Below the pieces are notes generated by a model. It made no database searches. It saw only the letters and a program-made list of their open reading frames with translations, and was not told the DNA's origin. This document shows positions 54,037 to 63,492 of a stretch of 64,000 bases of DNA, in pieces. Source of the stretch: Vibrio maritimus (GTDB taxonomy: Bacteria; Pseudomonadota; Gammaproteobacteria; Enterobacterales; Vibrionaceae); contig JYJJ01000057.1 in NCBI GenBank assembly GCA_003263775.1, positions 372,001 through 436,000 on the forward strand, written 5' to 3'. The position numbers were made by a program, and so were the translations under genes. Every line of letters starts with the position of its first letter. Position 1 is the first letter of the stretch.

Positions 54037-54381
54037 GTGGTTGTAGATACTGACGGCTATCAAGCACTTATTGAACACCTTGCGCTCAATCTAAGTGTGT
54101 TTACCTCAGAGTTGGGGGATACAGGAGAAGAGACCATCGAGGACGTATCAACGGATATGGTTGCCTCAAATATTATGGCGGTCTTTGAACAAAACCCAGA
54201 GCTTCATGCCAGTGTTCGCTTCAAGCTTCTCAAGGAAGTGGATTTAGTTATCCAGGATCTGGAAGAAGTGTTAGCGGGCGTTTGGAACAAAAAAGCGACC
54301 AATGAACAAGTCGCTTTTCTTGAGGAATACATAGCACTAGTGAAAAATCTATTTGACACTGCGGTGGCAAAATACGATTAA
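54037..54381 (+). CDS. Conserved hypothetical protein (DUF3802-like)
   Basis: A 114-residue, mostly helical acidic protein starting at GTG (54037) behind GGAGAG. The pattern DGYQALIEHLALNL, then MVASNIMAVFEQNPEL and LEEYIALVKNLFDTAV matches what I recall of DUF3802, a family limited to Vibrio and relatives. No function is known. It is divergent from the fructosamine-kinase-like gene. Confidence 0.7.
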   Translation: MVVDTDGYQALIEHLALNLSVFTSELGDTGEETIEDVSTDMVASNIMAVFEQNPELHASVRFKLLKEVDLVIQDLEEVLAGVWNKKATNEQVAFLEEYIALVKNLFDTAVAKYD

Positions 54382-54385
54382 TCTC

Positions 54386-54423
54386 AGCCTTTCTCTCTGT
54401 ATCTAATTATAGAGAGAAAGGTT
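54386..54423. terminator. Bidirectional terminator-like hairpin
   Basis: CCTTTCTCTCT (54388-54398) pairs with AGAGAGAAAGG (54411-54421) between the converging DUF3802-like and NlpC/P60 genes. The stem is long, but T-tracts are short. Confidence 0.5.
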
Positions 54424-54891
54424 ATTGAACACTTCTAAAATGCCAAAACGTTGATGCCCAATATGGGTTATCTAAACGAGAAAGCACCACACCTTTTGAT
54501 GTCGAAGCATGCATAAACGTATTGCCGCCTAAATATATTCCAACGTGACGTGTCTTCCTACCGGTTTTAAAAAACACTAAATCACCACTTTGTGCACTGT
54601 TATAGGCGACTTTTTCACCTACTTTAACTTGCTGCGCGGTGGTTCGTGGTAATGAGAGCGAATAGGCGTCTTGATAGACCGCTTGAACAAAGGCTGAGCA
54701 GTCAACGCCGGAATAATTAGTCCCGCCCAAACGATATGGAACGCCTTGCCACTTTTTATATTCAGCGAGGAAGGGGGCATTTTCTGGGGTATTGTAGTGT
54801 TGTGTGGTGTGTTCTGCTCGCTCTGGTTGCTAGAGCACGCCGATACAAAAGCTACCATACCGTATAAAATCAATAATTTAACAATTTTCAT
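54422..54891 (-). CDS. NlpC/P60-family cell-wall peptidase lipoprotein (one frameshift)
   Basis: About 156 residues after repair. A lipoprotein signal (LILYGMVAFVSAC, lipobox VSAC) is followed by an NlpC/P60 cysteine peptidase domain with catalytic Cys in SGVDCSAFVQ, His in TRHVGIYLGG and the third polar residue in FMHAST. It probably cleaves peptidoglycan stem peptides at the outer membrane, like E. coli Spr/MepS. One A is missing opposite the T run at 54780-54783; restoring it joins NAPFLAEYKKWQGVPYRLGG. Confidence 0.83.
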
Positions 54892-55010
54892 CTGTCACAC
54901 TGCTTACATTTAAACGTAATAAAAATGTCATTAAGGATTACTAATATCCTGATAATTCTATACCAAGTTATTAAATAGTACGAACCTATTACTTATTTGG
55001 TTACCGTTTA

Positions 55011-57079
55011 ATGGATCAACTCGACGGATTGTTTATGAAAACCCCAGAAAAGGGAAAACGCGCCATCTCCTTGATTCACTCTTTGAGTGCTATCTTTTTA
55101 ACCATTATTCTAATATTTGTTGGCGTGAGTGTGCTGAGCACAAATGGCCTTAATCAAGTTAAGCAGCAGTTTGATAATTTATCAGAAAAAGCCCTTCCTC
55201 TGTCTCTTAATAATGCCGCATTGACACAAGATGTGTTGGAACAGGTAAAACTGCTTAACTATGGTACACAGCTTGAGTCAACGGAAGAGTTAGAGCAGAC
55301 CCGCCAACGCATCACGCAGCTTGTCGAGCAAAGTAATCAGAAGATTGAAAACCTATTCGCTATTGCGTCAGAGTTGGGCAATGCCGTGACACCGGAGCAG
55401 CGAGAGCTGCTTGGACAGAAAATTGTTGAACTCCAGAGAAGCACTCAAGCGATTTTGGCATACCAATCGCAAATACTGGCCATGAGTGCCGGTATTGATA
55501 AGGAAGTGGCTGGTTTTCGATATGCCATCAGTACGCTTGGTCAAGAAATGAATCGCATCAGCTTGCTGTTTACACAAAACAATCCGTCTTCAGCGGATGC
55601 CGCTACACGAGTGGTGACGGCTGCCAGCTCTTTAGAGAGCGCATTCTTGATGTTGATGATGCAGACCGACCTAAACAAGGCCAATGGCGAATATCGTCAG
55701 ATGCGCAATCGCTATGCCAGTATCAACTTAGCTTACGATCAGTTTGAAGAGTGGCATCCAGAAATCAGTGAATTTCCAAGCTTTACTGCGCCTTATGACA
55801 TGGTGAAAACAGGTTTTAAGCAAGACGGCGTGGTTCGTCAGATCATTGCGCGATTGGAGATTGCGACTAAGCAGCGTGAAGAGCTCGCCAAAGCGGCTGT
55901 ACTGGCAAATGAGACCACACAGATCTTGTCTGCTATTTCGACTACCGCAGAAGGGCTGATTGATGAAAGCCAATCTGTGGTTAACAACACCATTCAAACC
56001 AATATTTATACACTGATCGTCACAACTATTGTATTAGTGATGGTTGTACTCGGGCTGTTCTTTGGACTGCGTCGCTGGGTTAATCGCGCCCTTAAGAATA
56101 TTACTAGACAGCTAAAGCGTTTGGTTGAGCACGACCTAACGGGCGTCGTAGAGCTTTCTGGTCCATCTGAAATGCGCGATATCGCAAGAAAGTTGAATCG
56201 GGTTATTGAATCAACTCATGATTCCATTGAGGTGGTAACACGTAACTGTGAAACCTTATACCAAACCGCTGAGATCAGTCATGGCGCAGCAGAAGAGACG
56301 CGAAGCAGTTTGCGAGCGCAAAATGAATCTCTCGATAGTATGGTAGCGACAGTGACTCAGTTAGAAGCGTCAATCAAAGAGATCGCAACAGTAACGACGT
56401 CTTCATTTTCTGATTCACAGCAGGCAGAAGAGTTTGCTTCTCTGGGACTTAAAGCGGTCGAAGAGAACCAGCAACGTTTGCATTCCCTTGAAACGACACT
56501 GGGTAACAATGAAGCCTCCATGACTGAGTTGGATGGCAAAGTGAAGCAAATCCAAGAGATGGTCGATATGATCAGTGGCATTGCAGACAACACCAACTTG
56601 TTAGCGCTCAACGCAGCCATTGAAGCGGCGCGAGCGGGAGAAATGGGACGCGGTTTTGCCGTTGTTGCGGATGAAGTGCGTAAGCTTGCGAGCGATACCT
56701 CAGAGCAAACCACCAATATTCGTCAAATGATGCTGAATTGATGCATGCCGCCCAAGATTCGAGACAATCTGTTATCGAGTCTAGAGCTGAAATGAATCAC
56801 GCCCTTGATTCTAGTGAGCGAGTTAAAGCGTCGTTCTCAGATATTGCACTGTCTGTGAATCATATTCGAGAGCGTGCTGAGCAAGTGTCTGTGGCAACTG
56901 AAGAGCAAGAGCGAGCGACTGCTGAAGTAGGGCGCGCTATCGTTCATGTTACCGACCAAGGTGAGCATTCAAATATGCAGCTCGAGTCCATGGTTGAAAG
57001 CGCCGAGCAGGTGGCGGATATTGCAGGTCACCAGCAAGCGATGCTTCACAAGTATGAGCTCAATCGTCTATCCGTTTGA
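55011..57079 (+). CDS. Methyl-accepting chemotaxis protein (one frameshift)
   Basis: About 689 residues after repair. A first membrane helix (about 27-47), a long periplasmic helical sensor domain (about 48-330), a second helix (about 333-353), a HAMP linker and a cytoplasmic signalling domain with the conserved hairpin tip, seen as NTNLLALNAAIEAARAGEMG and RGFAVVADEVRKLA. One G is missing at 56734, splitting RQMMLELMHAAQDS; the rest continues as SVATEEQERATAEV. A start at 55035 is possible. The ligand cannot be predicted. No che genes lie nearby. Confidence 0.9.
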
Positions 57080-57128
57080 ATGAACAGATGTTTGAACGAA
57101 TAGCAGCTTAAACGAACAGCGGTTTAAC

Positions 57129-57929
57129 CTAATTAGACTCGCGATCGTTCCTAAAAGGCTGGGTAAGTAACTTATCCAGCCTTTGCTCGTTTTTAGCCGC
57201 AAACTCTGGAATGCCTATTTCCACCTTATCGTGTCCAAGCTCTGGCTGAGCACGATAGGTGCCAAACCAGCGATCCCATACCGACAAAAAGAAACCAAAG
57301 TTGGAGTGGGTTTCTTTGGGGATCACCGAGTGGTGAACTCGATGAAAGTCCGGTGTCACCACCACTTTTCGTAGTACTTTGTCTACGGCTAAAGGTAGCT
57401 TGGCATTGCTGTGGTTAAACATCGCACTCGCATTAAGAACAACCTCAAACACCAATACCGCAATCGGTGGGACTCCAAGTGCTATTACGACACCAATTTT
57501 GATCCACATAGATAGAACGATTTCAATGGGGTGGAAGCGTGCCCCTGTGGTGACATCAATGTCTCTGTCGGCGTGATGCATGCGGTGTAATCGCCAAAGA
57601 ATAGGCAGTCGATGGAACACGACATGCTGAAAGTAGATGACGCCATCAAGTAAGATGACACTGATTGGCAGTACGAGCCACAAGGGTAAGGCAAGGTAGT
57701 TGAAAAGCCCCACTTGATATTCAGCCGCACGCAAGGATGCTTCAATGGCCAAAAGTGGCATGGCAACTGCTAAGGTTAAGGAGTTAAAGCCCACCAGCGC
57801 GAGATTGTTGCTCCAACGCAGTAAACGGCTGCGCGTTCGTGCCTTTCTTGGGGCTGCCCACTCCCAGGCAGCGCAGAGCACTAATACCGAAAGAAAGATC
57901 GCTAGGCGAATAGTGTCACTGTTTTCCAT
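57129..57929 (-). CDS. Sterol desaturase/fatty-acid hydroxylase-family membrane protein
   Basis: A 266-residue membrane protein of the fatty-acid hydroxylase superfamily. The three histidine clusters expected for a di-iron centre are present: HRLPILWRLHRMHHADRDID (about residues 105-124), FNHSNAKL and DFHRVHHSVIPKETH. It likely hydroxylates a lipid or a related hydrophobic compound. The start at 57929 is chosen for the natural N-terminus (MENSDTIRLAIFLSVLV); a longer frame upstream has no support. It is divergent from the tapT gene. Confidence 0.88.
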   Translation of the reverse strand: MENSDTIRLAIFLSVLVLCAAWEWAAPRKARTRSRLLRWSNNLALVGFNSLTLAVAMPLLAIEASLRAAEYQVGLFNYLALPLWLVLPISVILLDGVIYFQHVVFHRLPILWRLHRMHHADRDIDVTTGARFHPIEIVLSMWIKIGVVIALGVPPIAVLVFEVVLNASAMFNHSNAKLPLAVDKVLRKVVVTPDFHRVHHSVIPKETHSNFGFFLSVWDRWFGTYRAQPELGHDKVEIGIPEFAAKNEQRLDKLLTQPFRNDRESN

Positions 57930-57998
57930 TGCTGTTGAGTTTCCTTTTACTAACGTACGTTGGCAGAGTAGAATCCCGCCACCTTTTGTCAAAGTACC

Positions 57999-58760
57999 AT
58001 GATTATGAGACGCCACGCCTTCCACGCTATGTATGATGAGCGACTTGCCGCAGCCACCAAACCCTTCAACGCCCGCGGTGCAAAAGTTGAGCGTTGTAAA
58101 ACCTGCCAAATCGCCAAACAATATTGTATCTGCGAACACCAACCCGCACCGAGTCTTGATATTGCGGTCATGCTGCTGGTCTCCGATGCCGAAATCTTAA
58201 AGCCAAGTAATACTGGGCGTCTAATACTTGATACGGTTGAGCAAGGCTATGCGTTTCCTTGGCATCGTACCGAGCCGAATTCAGAGATGTTAGCAGTGTT
58301 AAATGATGAGACCTTACAGCCGATTATAATCTTTCCAGAAGAGTATGTAGATGACAAAACTCGTGTTCTAGAAATGGCTGAGCAACCTGAGTCAAACACG
58401 CTTCTACCTGAGGGTAAAAAGCCTCTGTTTATCTTTTTGGATGGCAGCTGGCGAGAAGCACGAAGAATGTTTCGCAAGTCTCCATATCTCGATAAATTCC
58501 CGGTTTGCTCTATCAAACCAGAAGCGGTGTCGAACTACGTAATGCGCAAGTCTGAGAATGAAGACCACCTAGCGACCGCAGAAGTGGCCAGTTTGGTATT
58601 TGAGCAATTTGGCAAAGAAAAAACCGCCAATACACTCGCACTTTGGTTTGCCGCTTTTCGTGAAAGCTATATGTTGAGTAAGACTCGCTTCTCCTCCGAT
58701 CTGACCCGTCCTGAGTTAAATAATTTCATAGCTCTAATAAAAAACGAGACGTTGCTCTAA
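57999..58760 (+). CDS. tapT: tRNA-uridine aminocarboxypropyltransferase (DTW domain)
   Basis: A 253-residue SAM-dependent enzyme of the DTW family, predicted to make acp3U at position 47 of tRNAs, as E. coli TapT/YfiP does. The N-terminal zinc-like cysteines are in CKTCQIAKQYCICEHQ (about 33-48), and the DTW-equivalent loop is LDGSWREARRMFRKSPYL (about 148-165). The start may be 57999 or the second ATG at 58005. Confidence 0.85.
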   Translation: MIMRRHAFHAMYDERLAAATKPFNARGAKVERCKTCQIAKQYCICEHQPAPSLDIAVMLLVSDAEILKPSNTGRLILDTVEQGYAFPWHRTEPNSEMLAVLNDETLQPIIIFPEEYVDDKTRVLEMAEQPESNTLLPEGKKPLFIFLDGSWREARRMFRKSPYLDKFPVCSIKPEAVSNYVMRKSENEDHLATAEVASLVFEQFGKEKTANTLALWFAAFRESYMLSKTRFSSDLTRPELNNFIALIKNETLL

Positions 58761-58913
58761 TAGTGCCCATTTAGGTGACGACTTGTTAACCAAGCGGTGC
58801 AAGCAAAGGTATAAATTGGGGCTGCATCACGGTTTGAGGGGGTAGGGATATGGATAATGCCATCAGTTATTCTATTTTTTTCGCCTCGGATTGGGGTTTC
58901 AAGGAGAGTTTTC

Positions 58914-59822
58914 ATGTATTACGGCTTTGACGTCGGCGGCACAAAAATTGAGTTTGGTGCTTTCAACGAAAAACTAGAACGTGTAGCAACAGAGCGCGTT
59001 CCAACACCAGTTGATGATTATCAAGTACTGTTAGATACGATTGCAGGCTTGGTAGCCAAATACGATGCAGAGTTGGGTACAGAGGGTAAAGTTGGTCTAG
59101 GTCTACCTGGTATGGAAGATGCGGATGATGGCACAGTACTTACCGTTAACGTTGCTTGTGCGAAAGGCAAGCCGCTACGCCGTGATCTAGAGTCGTTGAT
59201 TGGTCGCCAAGTGAAAATTGAAAATGACGCAAACTGTTTTGCACTTTCTGAAGCATGGGACGACGAGCTGCAAGACGCACCGTCAGTATTGGGCTTGATC
59301 TTGGGTACTGGCTTTGGCGGCGGTTTTGTCTACGAAGGCAAAGTATTCTCAGGTCGCAACAACGTAGCGGGCGAACTTGGCCATATGCGTTTGCCTATCG
59401 ATGCTTGGTTCCATCTAGGCGACAACCCACCACTACTTCAGTGTGGTTGTGGTAAAAAAGGCTGTCTGGATAATTATCTATCGGGTCGTGGCTTTGAGCT
59501 GCTTTACACGCACTACTATGGCGAGAGCAAGAAAGCGATCGATATCATTAAAGCGCGTGAAGCCGGCGATGCCGATGCGACAGAGTTCGTTGACATGTTT
59601 ATGGAACTGCTAGCAATCTGCTTTGCAAACCTATTTACTGCTAACGATCCACACGTTGTTACTTTAGGTGGCGGTCTTTCTAACTTCGAACTTATCTACG
59701 AAGAGATGCCAAAGCGTGTACCTAAGTACCTGCTCTCTGTGGCCAAGTGTCCAAAGATTGTGAAAGCGAAACACGGCGATTCAGGCGGCGTTCGCGGCGC
59801 TGCATTCTTGAACATCAAGTAA
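58914..59822 (+). CDS. nagK: N-acetyl-D-glucosamine kinase
   Basis: A 302-residue ROK-family sugar kinase phosphorylating N-acetylglucosamine from chitin or wall recycling. The ATP loop is DVGGTKIEFGAFN (about residues 5-17), the catalytic Asp is in IENDANCFALSEAW, and the zinc site is CGCGKKGCLDNYLSGRG. The start at 58914 has AAGGAGAG upstream; a longer frame begins at 58857. A terminator follows 40 bases downstream. Confidence 0.95.
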   Translation: MYYGFDVGGTKIEFGAFNEKLERVATERVPTPVDDYQVLLDTIAGLVAKYDAELGTEGKVGLGLPGMEDADDGTVLTVNVACAKGKPLRRDLESLIGRQVKIENDANCFALSEAWDDELQDAPSVLGLILGTGFGGGFVYEGKVFSGRNNVAGELGHMRLPIDAWFHLGDNPPLLQCGCGKKGCLDNYLSGRGFELLYTHYYGESKKAIDIIKAREAGDADATEFVDMFMELLAICFANLFTANDPHVVTLGGGLSNFELIYEEMPKRVPKYLLSVAKCPKIVKAKHGDSGGVRGAAFLNIK

Positions 59823-59859
59823 TTGCTACTGTTTAAGTAGGATTAGCAATGTGTTGAGT

Positions 59860-59890
59860 AAGGCGACCCAGTGGGTCGCTTTTCTGTTTT
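59860..59890 (+). terminator. Rho-independent terminator after nagK
   Basis: The stem GCGACCC/GGGTCGC with a three-base loop is followed by TTTTCTGTTTT, 40 bases past the nagK stop. Confidence 0.82.
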
Positions 59891-59925
59891 AGGCTGGAGT
59901 TGTCGCCAAAGCGAAAGTGATCTAT

Positions 59926-59954
59926 CATTTGATATGTTAAGACCGTATCAAATG
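59926..59954 (+). promoter_or_regulatory. Inverted-repeat operator of the RES-Xre pair
   Basis: CATTTGATA (59926-59934) and TATCAAATG (59946-59954) are a perfect inverted repeat with an 11-base spacer, ending nine bases before the antitoxin ATG. Its place over the likely promoter fits autorepression by the Xre-type antitoxin. Confidence 0.65.
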
Positions 59955-59963
59955 GTGAGTTAA

Positions 59964-60407
59964 ATGAGTGCTTCAGCTAAATTCGTTCCTTCTCGTTCAC
60001 AGGCTAGCTTTTGGTCGCAGATTGGCGTGCCTCCAAGAGGACGCAAACTCTATGAAGCGATAGAAGCAGGCTTCGACTTCTCGACTTATCAAAAGCTCGC
60101 GACGGCGACGGGTATCGAGAAAAAAGAGCTCGCTCGCATCACCAACATCAAAAGCGCAACGCTAAGCCGCCGAGCAAAGGATGGTAAATTCTCTTCAGAT
60201 GAAAGTGACAGGCTTTACCGATATGCAGAAGTCTACAATGCGTCACTGCGCTTGTTTGAGAACAACAAAATCAAAGCGTTTCAGTGGATGCACAACCCAG
60301 TCAAGGCATTGGGGTATATAGCGCCTAGTGACATGTTGAAAACCAGTGCTGAAACCGAAGAAGTATTGAGCGTCATTGGTCGCCTTGAGCATGGCGTGTT
60401 CAACTAA
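59964..60407 (+). CDS. Xre/MbcA/ParS-type antitoxin of a RES-Xre module
   Basis: A 147-residue helical protein. Its N-terminal half has an Xre-like helix-turn-helix (LATATGIEKKELARITNIKS then TLSRRAKDGKFSSDESDRLY) and its C-terminal half is the MbcA/ParS toxin-binding region (ALRLF-type SLRLFENNKIKAFQWMHNPV and ALGYIAPSDM). It neutralises the RES toxin and probably binds the inverted repeat just upstream. Its stop overlaps the toxin ATG by one base. Confidence 0.9.
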   Translation: MSASAKFVPSRSQASFWSQIGVPPRGRKLYEAIEAGFDFSTYQKLATATGIEKKELARITNIKSATLSRRAKDGKFSSDESDRLYRYAEVYNASLRLFENNKIKAFQWMHNPVKALGYIAPSDMLKTSAETEEVLSVIGRLEHGVFN

Positions 60408-60877
60408 TGCAGTTGTATCGAATCGTAAAAAGAAAGTTCGCGACGAGCATTGAGCAAGTTTTCGATGGTGAGGGAGCAAGGCGTTATGGCGGGCGATGGA
60501 ATTCCGCAGGCACACGATGTGTTTATCTTGCTACGTCCGAGTCTTTAGCTATTTTGGAAGTTCTGGTGCATCTAAACGATTCCGAGTTACTTAATGACTA
60601 TGAGCTGTATCGTATTGATATCGACGACAGTGCGATAATCGAACTTGACCAAAGCTACTTGCCTGATGACTGGCAAGAAGACCCTGCACCAGCGTCAACC
60701 GCACAAATTGGCGATGAATGGCTAGCCAGTGACATGAGTCTTTGCCTTAAAATTCCATCGACTGTGGTACCGCGAGAGTTCAACTGTCTGCTAAATCTTG
60801 CGCATCCTGATTTTAACCTAGAGAAACTTAACGTCGTTAAGCTTAACTTCAAACCGGATCCGCGTTTACGAGGTTGA
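60407..60877 (+). CDS. RES-domain toxin
   Basis: A 156-residue toxin of the RES family, known to degrade NAD+ and arrest growth. The fold resembles ADP-ribosyltransferases. The family signature is present: MQLYRIVKRKFAT, then GARRYGGRWNSAG with conserved Arg and Trp, then VYLATSESLAILEVLVHL with Ser and Glu, and the late PREFNCLLNLAHPDF. It follows the antitoxin with overlapping stop and start (one base). Its stop lies one base from the converging yegS stop. Confidence 0.92.
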   Translation: MQLYRIVKRKFATSIEQVFDGEGARRYGGRWNSAGTRCVYLATSESLAILEVLVHLNDSELLNDYELYRIDIDDSAIIELDQSYLPDDWQEDPAPASTAQIGDEWLASDMSLCLKIPSTVVPREFNCLLNLAHPDFNLEKLNVVKLNFKPDPRLRG

Positions 60878-60878
60878 C

Positions 60879-61784
60879 TTAATCAAGGTTAATAACGACA
60901 GGGCTATTAGCCGGAAGCACCAGCTTAATGGCGTTTGGCAGCACACTAAACTTGATGTGTTTAGAGGTTAGCGGCTCACCATCGAGGTTCACTGGCATCA
61001 CCGAGTCAGAAATCCATTCCAGTGTTTTCACTTGGTTTCGTTTTACAAACGTGCCACTAAACTCTGGCTGTTGAAGCAGTTCGTCAACCACCTCGGGAAT
61101 ATCACCTGGCGTAAACTCTTCCAATGATACTACGTCAAGCAGTCCATCATTGAGCATGGCGTTGGGAGACAAAGGTTGACCGCCACCTGCCATTCTGCCG
61201 TTACATACTGCGCCGATGACAACGTGACTGTCTATCTCTTTGCCATCATACAAAACTCTGCCGCTAAAAGGCTGAAAGTTAATGGCTTGAACAAGTCCCG
61301 CAAGAGTGTAAGCGCCGCCGCCCAAGAAGTTTTTAAGTGCCACGGGTGTGTTAGCGGTGACCTGCGCGCCAAATCCGGCCGTGGCGATATTGATGAAGTG
61401 TCTTTCATTCGCCGATGCTGCGTCGATAAACGTAGCTTGGCCGGTAAGTGCTAAATGTAGTGCATCATAAGGGGAGAGCGTTGGAATTTCGCAGGCTGTC
61501 GCAAAGTCGTTGGCCGTACCAAGAGGTAGGACGGCTAACTCGATGTGAGAAAGCTTTAGTTTGAGCAGGGCATCGACCACTTCATTGATGGTACCGTCAC
61601 CACCGCCAGCGATGAGTCGAGTGACACCTTCAGCACCAGCTTCCTGTACTAACCTTTCAATGTCTCCGCCTTCCCACGTCACGCGAACTTCAAGCTGATG
61701 TCCTTGTTCTCGAAGTTGATAGACCGCTTCTCGAATGTCTTCTTGAGCAGCTTTTTTACCGTTTAGCAGTAGGCGGATGGTCAT
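60879..61784 (-). CDS. yegS: Lipid kinase YegS-like
   Basis: A 301-residue diacylglycerol-kinase-family protein, as E. coli YegS, which phosphorylates phosphatidylglycerol. The nucleotide-binding GGGDGTINEVVDALL is at about residues 60-74, and PLGTANDFATA and GGGQPLSPNAMLNDGLLDV are family landmarks. It stands alone; the tail of the RES gene converges directly on it. Confidence 0.92.
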   Translation of the reverse strand: MTIRLLLNGKKAAQEDIREAVYQLREQGHQLEVRVTWEGGDIERLVQEAGAEGVTRLIAGGGDGTINEVVDALLKLKLSHIELAVLPLGTANDFATACEIPTLSPYDALHLALTGQATFIDAASANERHFINIATAGFGAQVTANTPVALKNFLGGGAYTLAGLVQAINFQPFSGRVLYDGKEIDSHVVIGAVCNGRMAGGGQPLSPNAMLNDGLLDVVSLEEFTPGDIPEVVDELLQQPEFSGTFVKRNQVKTLEWISDSVMPVNLDGEPLTSKHIKFSVLPNAIKLVLPANSPVVINLD

Positions 61785-61837
61785 GTTCTTTCCTTAAAAC
61801 AGCGAGTTAGCTCTGATTGCAGCCGATAATACGAAAA

Positions 61838-62641
61838 CTATAGCACAAATTTCTCAATCGCCTTTGCTACGCCGTCTTCATCGTTGCTGTCTGTGATGTA
61901 ATCGGCAATCGCTTTGGTCGCTTCCATCGCATTCGCCATAGCGACACCTTTACCTGCAAACTTGATCATGTGATGGTCGTTTTCAGCATCACCAAAGCAC
62001 ATCGTTTGCTCGTAAGGAATACCCAGGTGATCGGCAATGACTTTAACCCCTTCACCTTTATTACTGAGTGGGTTTAAGAACTCTAGGAAGAATGGGGCAC
62101 TTTGAACGATGGTGTAATCATCGTGGTACGACGCGTTAATCTTGGCAATACCTTCAGTGAGTTTGCTTGGCTCACCAACGATCATCGCTTTGATGATTTC
62201 ATGGTCATCTTCTAAGCGTTCGAAGTCATAAACAGTGAAGTCGAGCTTATTGATTTCTGCTTCGTGGTCGGTGTAAGGGTTAGCCTCTGTAGTGATCAAT
62301 CCGATCTGCTTGCTGAACGCGTGGCAGTGTAGCCCTAGCTCGTTTGCAAGGCTTGCAATGCGCTTCGCATCTTTACCTGTTAGTGGCTGCTCGTGAAGTT
62401 TTTCACCACTTTTGACCTTTTCAACGTAGGTGCCGTTAAAGTGAATAACAAAGTCGTCTTGCTCTGTTAAACCTAATTCTACAAGTGCATCCTTCATACC
62501 GTTAAGTGGTCGGCCAGAAGCAAGAACGACCGTAACGCCTTTGGCTTTAGCTGCAGCGATGGCTTGTTTGGTACGAGGAGTGATGTTTTTGTCGGATGTG
62601 AGTAGGGTTCCATCCATATCGATAGCGATGAGTTTGTACAC
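61838..62641 (-). CDS. yidA: Cof-type HAD sugar phosphatase YidA-like
   Basis: A 267-residue HAD hydrolase of the Cof (IIB) subfamily. Motif I is IDMDGTLLTSD (residues 7-17), motif II VVLASGRP, the lysine is in NPLSNKGEGVKVIADHLG and motif IV is FGDAENDHHMIKFAG. The overall match to E. coli YidA is close in length (270) and sequence. It dephosphorylates sugar phosphates such as erythrose 4-phosphate and mannose 1-phosphate. Confidence 0.9.
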   Translation of the reverse strand: MYKLIAIDMDGTLLTSDKNITPRTKQAIAAAKAKGVTVVLASGRPLNGMKDALVELGLTEQDDFVIHFNGTYVEKVKSGEKLHEQPLTGKDAKRIASLANELGLHCHAFSKQIGLITTEANPYTDHEAEINKLDFTVYDFERLEDDHEIIKAMIVGEPSKLTEGIAKINASYHDDYTIVQSAPFFLEFLNPLSNKGEGVKVIADHLGIPYEQTMCFGDAENDHHMIKFAGKGVAMANAMEATKAIADYITDSNDEDGVAKAIEKFVL

Positions 62642-62791
62642 GTGACTTACCTAAAAAAGAAATAAAAACAAAACCGCATCAGAATAGGGAAATTAGCCGC
62701 AGACTGCCAGTGATTTTGTCGTCCGGTTAATGTTGAATTTCTAGCGCGCATCCTTTAAGGTCTGCTCATCTTACATAAATGGCAAAATTTA

Positions 62792-63472
62792 ATGAGCGGT
62801 AAACAATTCAAGATCAATGAGATGTTTGAAACCATTCAAGGCGAGGGCGTGTTCACAGGCGTTCCGGCGGTATTCATTCGTCTTCAGATCTGTAATGTGG
62901 GTTGTGCGTGGTGTGATACCAAGCAGACTTGGGAAGCAAAGCAGGAAGACGAGCGCACGTTTGGCGAAATCATTACTAAGCAAGGCGATAGCCCGACTTG
63001 GAGTGATGTCAGCGCGGATGAGATCGTTGCTATGTATCAAGCCCAGGGCTTTACAGCGAAGCATATTGTCATTACTGGTGGTGAGCCTTGCGAATATGAC
63101 TTAACGCCGCTTTGTGAGGCGTTTGAGGCTATCGATGCTCGTTGCCAAATCGAAACCAGCGGCACGTCAGAAGTGAGAGTCACTGAGAACACCTGGGTGA
63201 CAGTGTCACCTAAGATCGCCATGAAAGGCAAACGCGAAGTGCTTACCTCAGCGCTAGAGCGAGCGAATGAAATTAAACATCCTGTGGCGACGGATAAGAA
63301 CATTGAACAGCTTGATGAGCTGCTTGATGGTGTCGCATTGAAGCCGGATGTAGTGATTGCGCTGCAGCCAATTAGCCAAAAGCCACGCGCGACAGAGCTT
63401 TGTATGAGCACGTGTATTGCGCGTAACTGGCGATTGTCGGTACAAACGCATAAATACTTAAATATTGCATAA
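62792..63472 (+). CDS. queE: 7-carboxy-7-deazaguanine synthase
   Basis: A 226-residue radical-SAM enzyme of queuosine and preQ0 biosynthesis converting 6-carboxytetrahydropterin to 7-carboxy-7-deazaguanine. The cluster cysteines are in CNVGCAWCDTKQTW (CX3CX2C, about residues 34-47), with the opening FKINEMFETIQGEGVFTGVP and the later GGEP and ETSGT. queC follows after 20 bases. No preQ1 riboswitch motif was seen in the 150 bases upstream. Confidence 0.95.
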   Translation: MSGKQFKINEMFETIQGEGVFTGVPAVFIRLQICNVGCAWCDTKQTWEAKQEDERTFGEIITKQGDSPTWSDVSADEIVAMYQAQGFTAKHIVITGGEPCEYDLTPLCEAFEAIDARCQIETSGTSEVRVTENTWVTVSPKIAMKGKREVLTSALERANEIKHPVATDKNIEQLDELLDGVALKPDVVIALQPISQKPRATELCMSTCIARNWRLSVQTHKYLNIA

Positions 63473-63492
63473 CACCAAATATGGAGACGGTA

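Noticed and set aside
62642..62791. A preQ1 riboswitch ahead of queE.
   Set aside because: I find no preQ1-I type stem with its A-rich tail in the 150 bases upstream.
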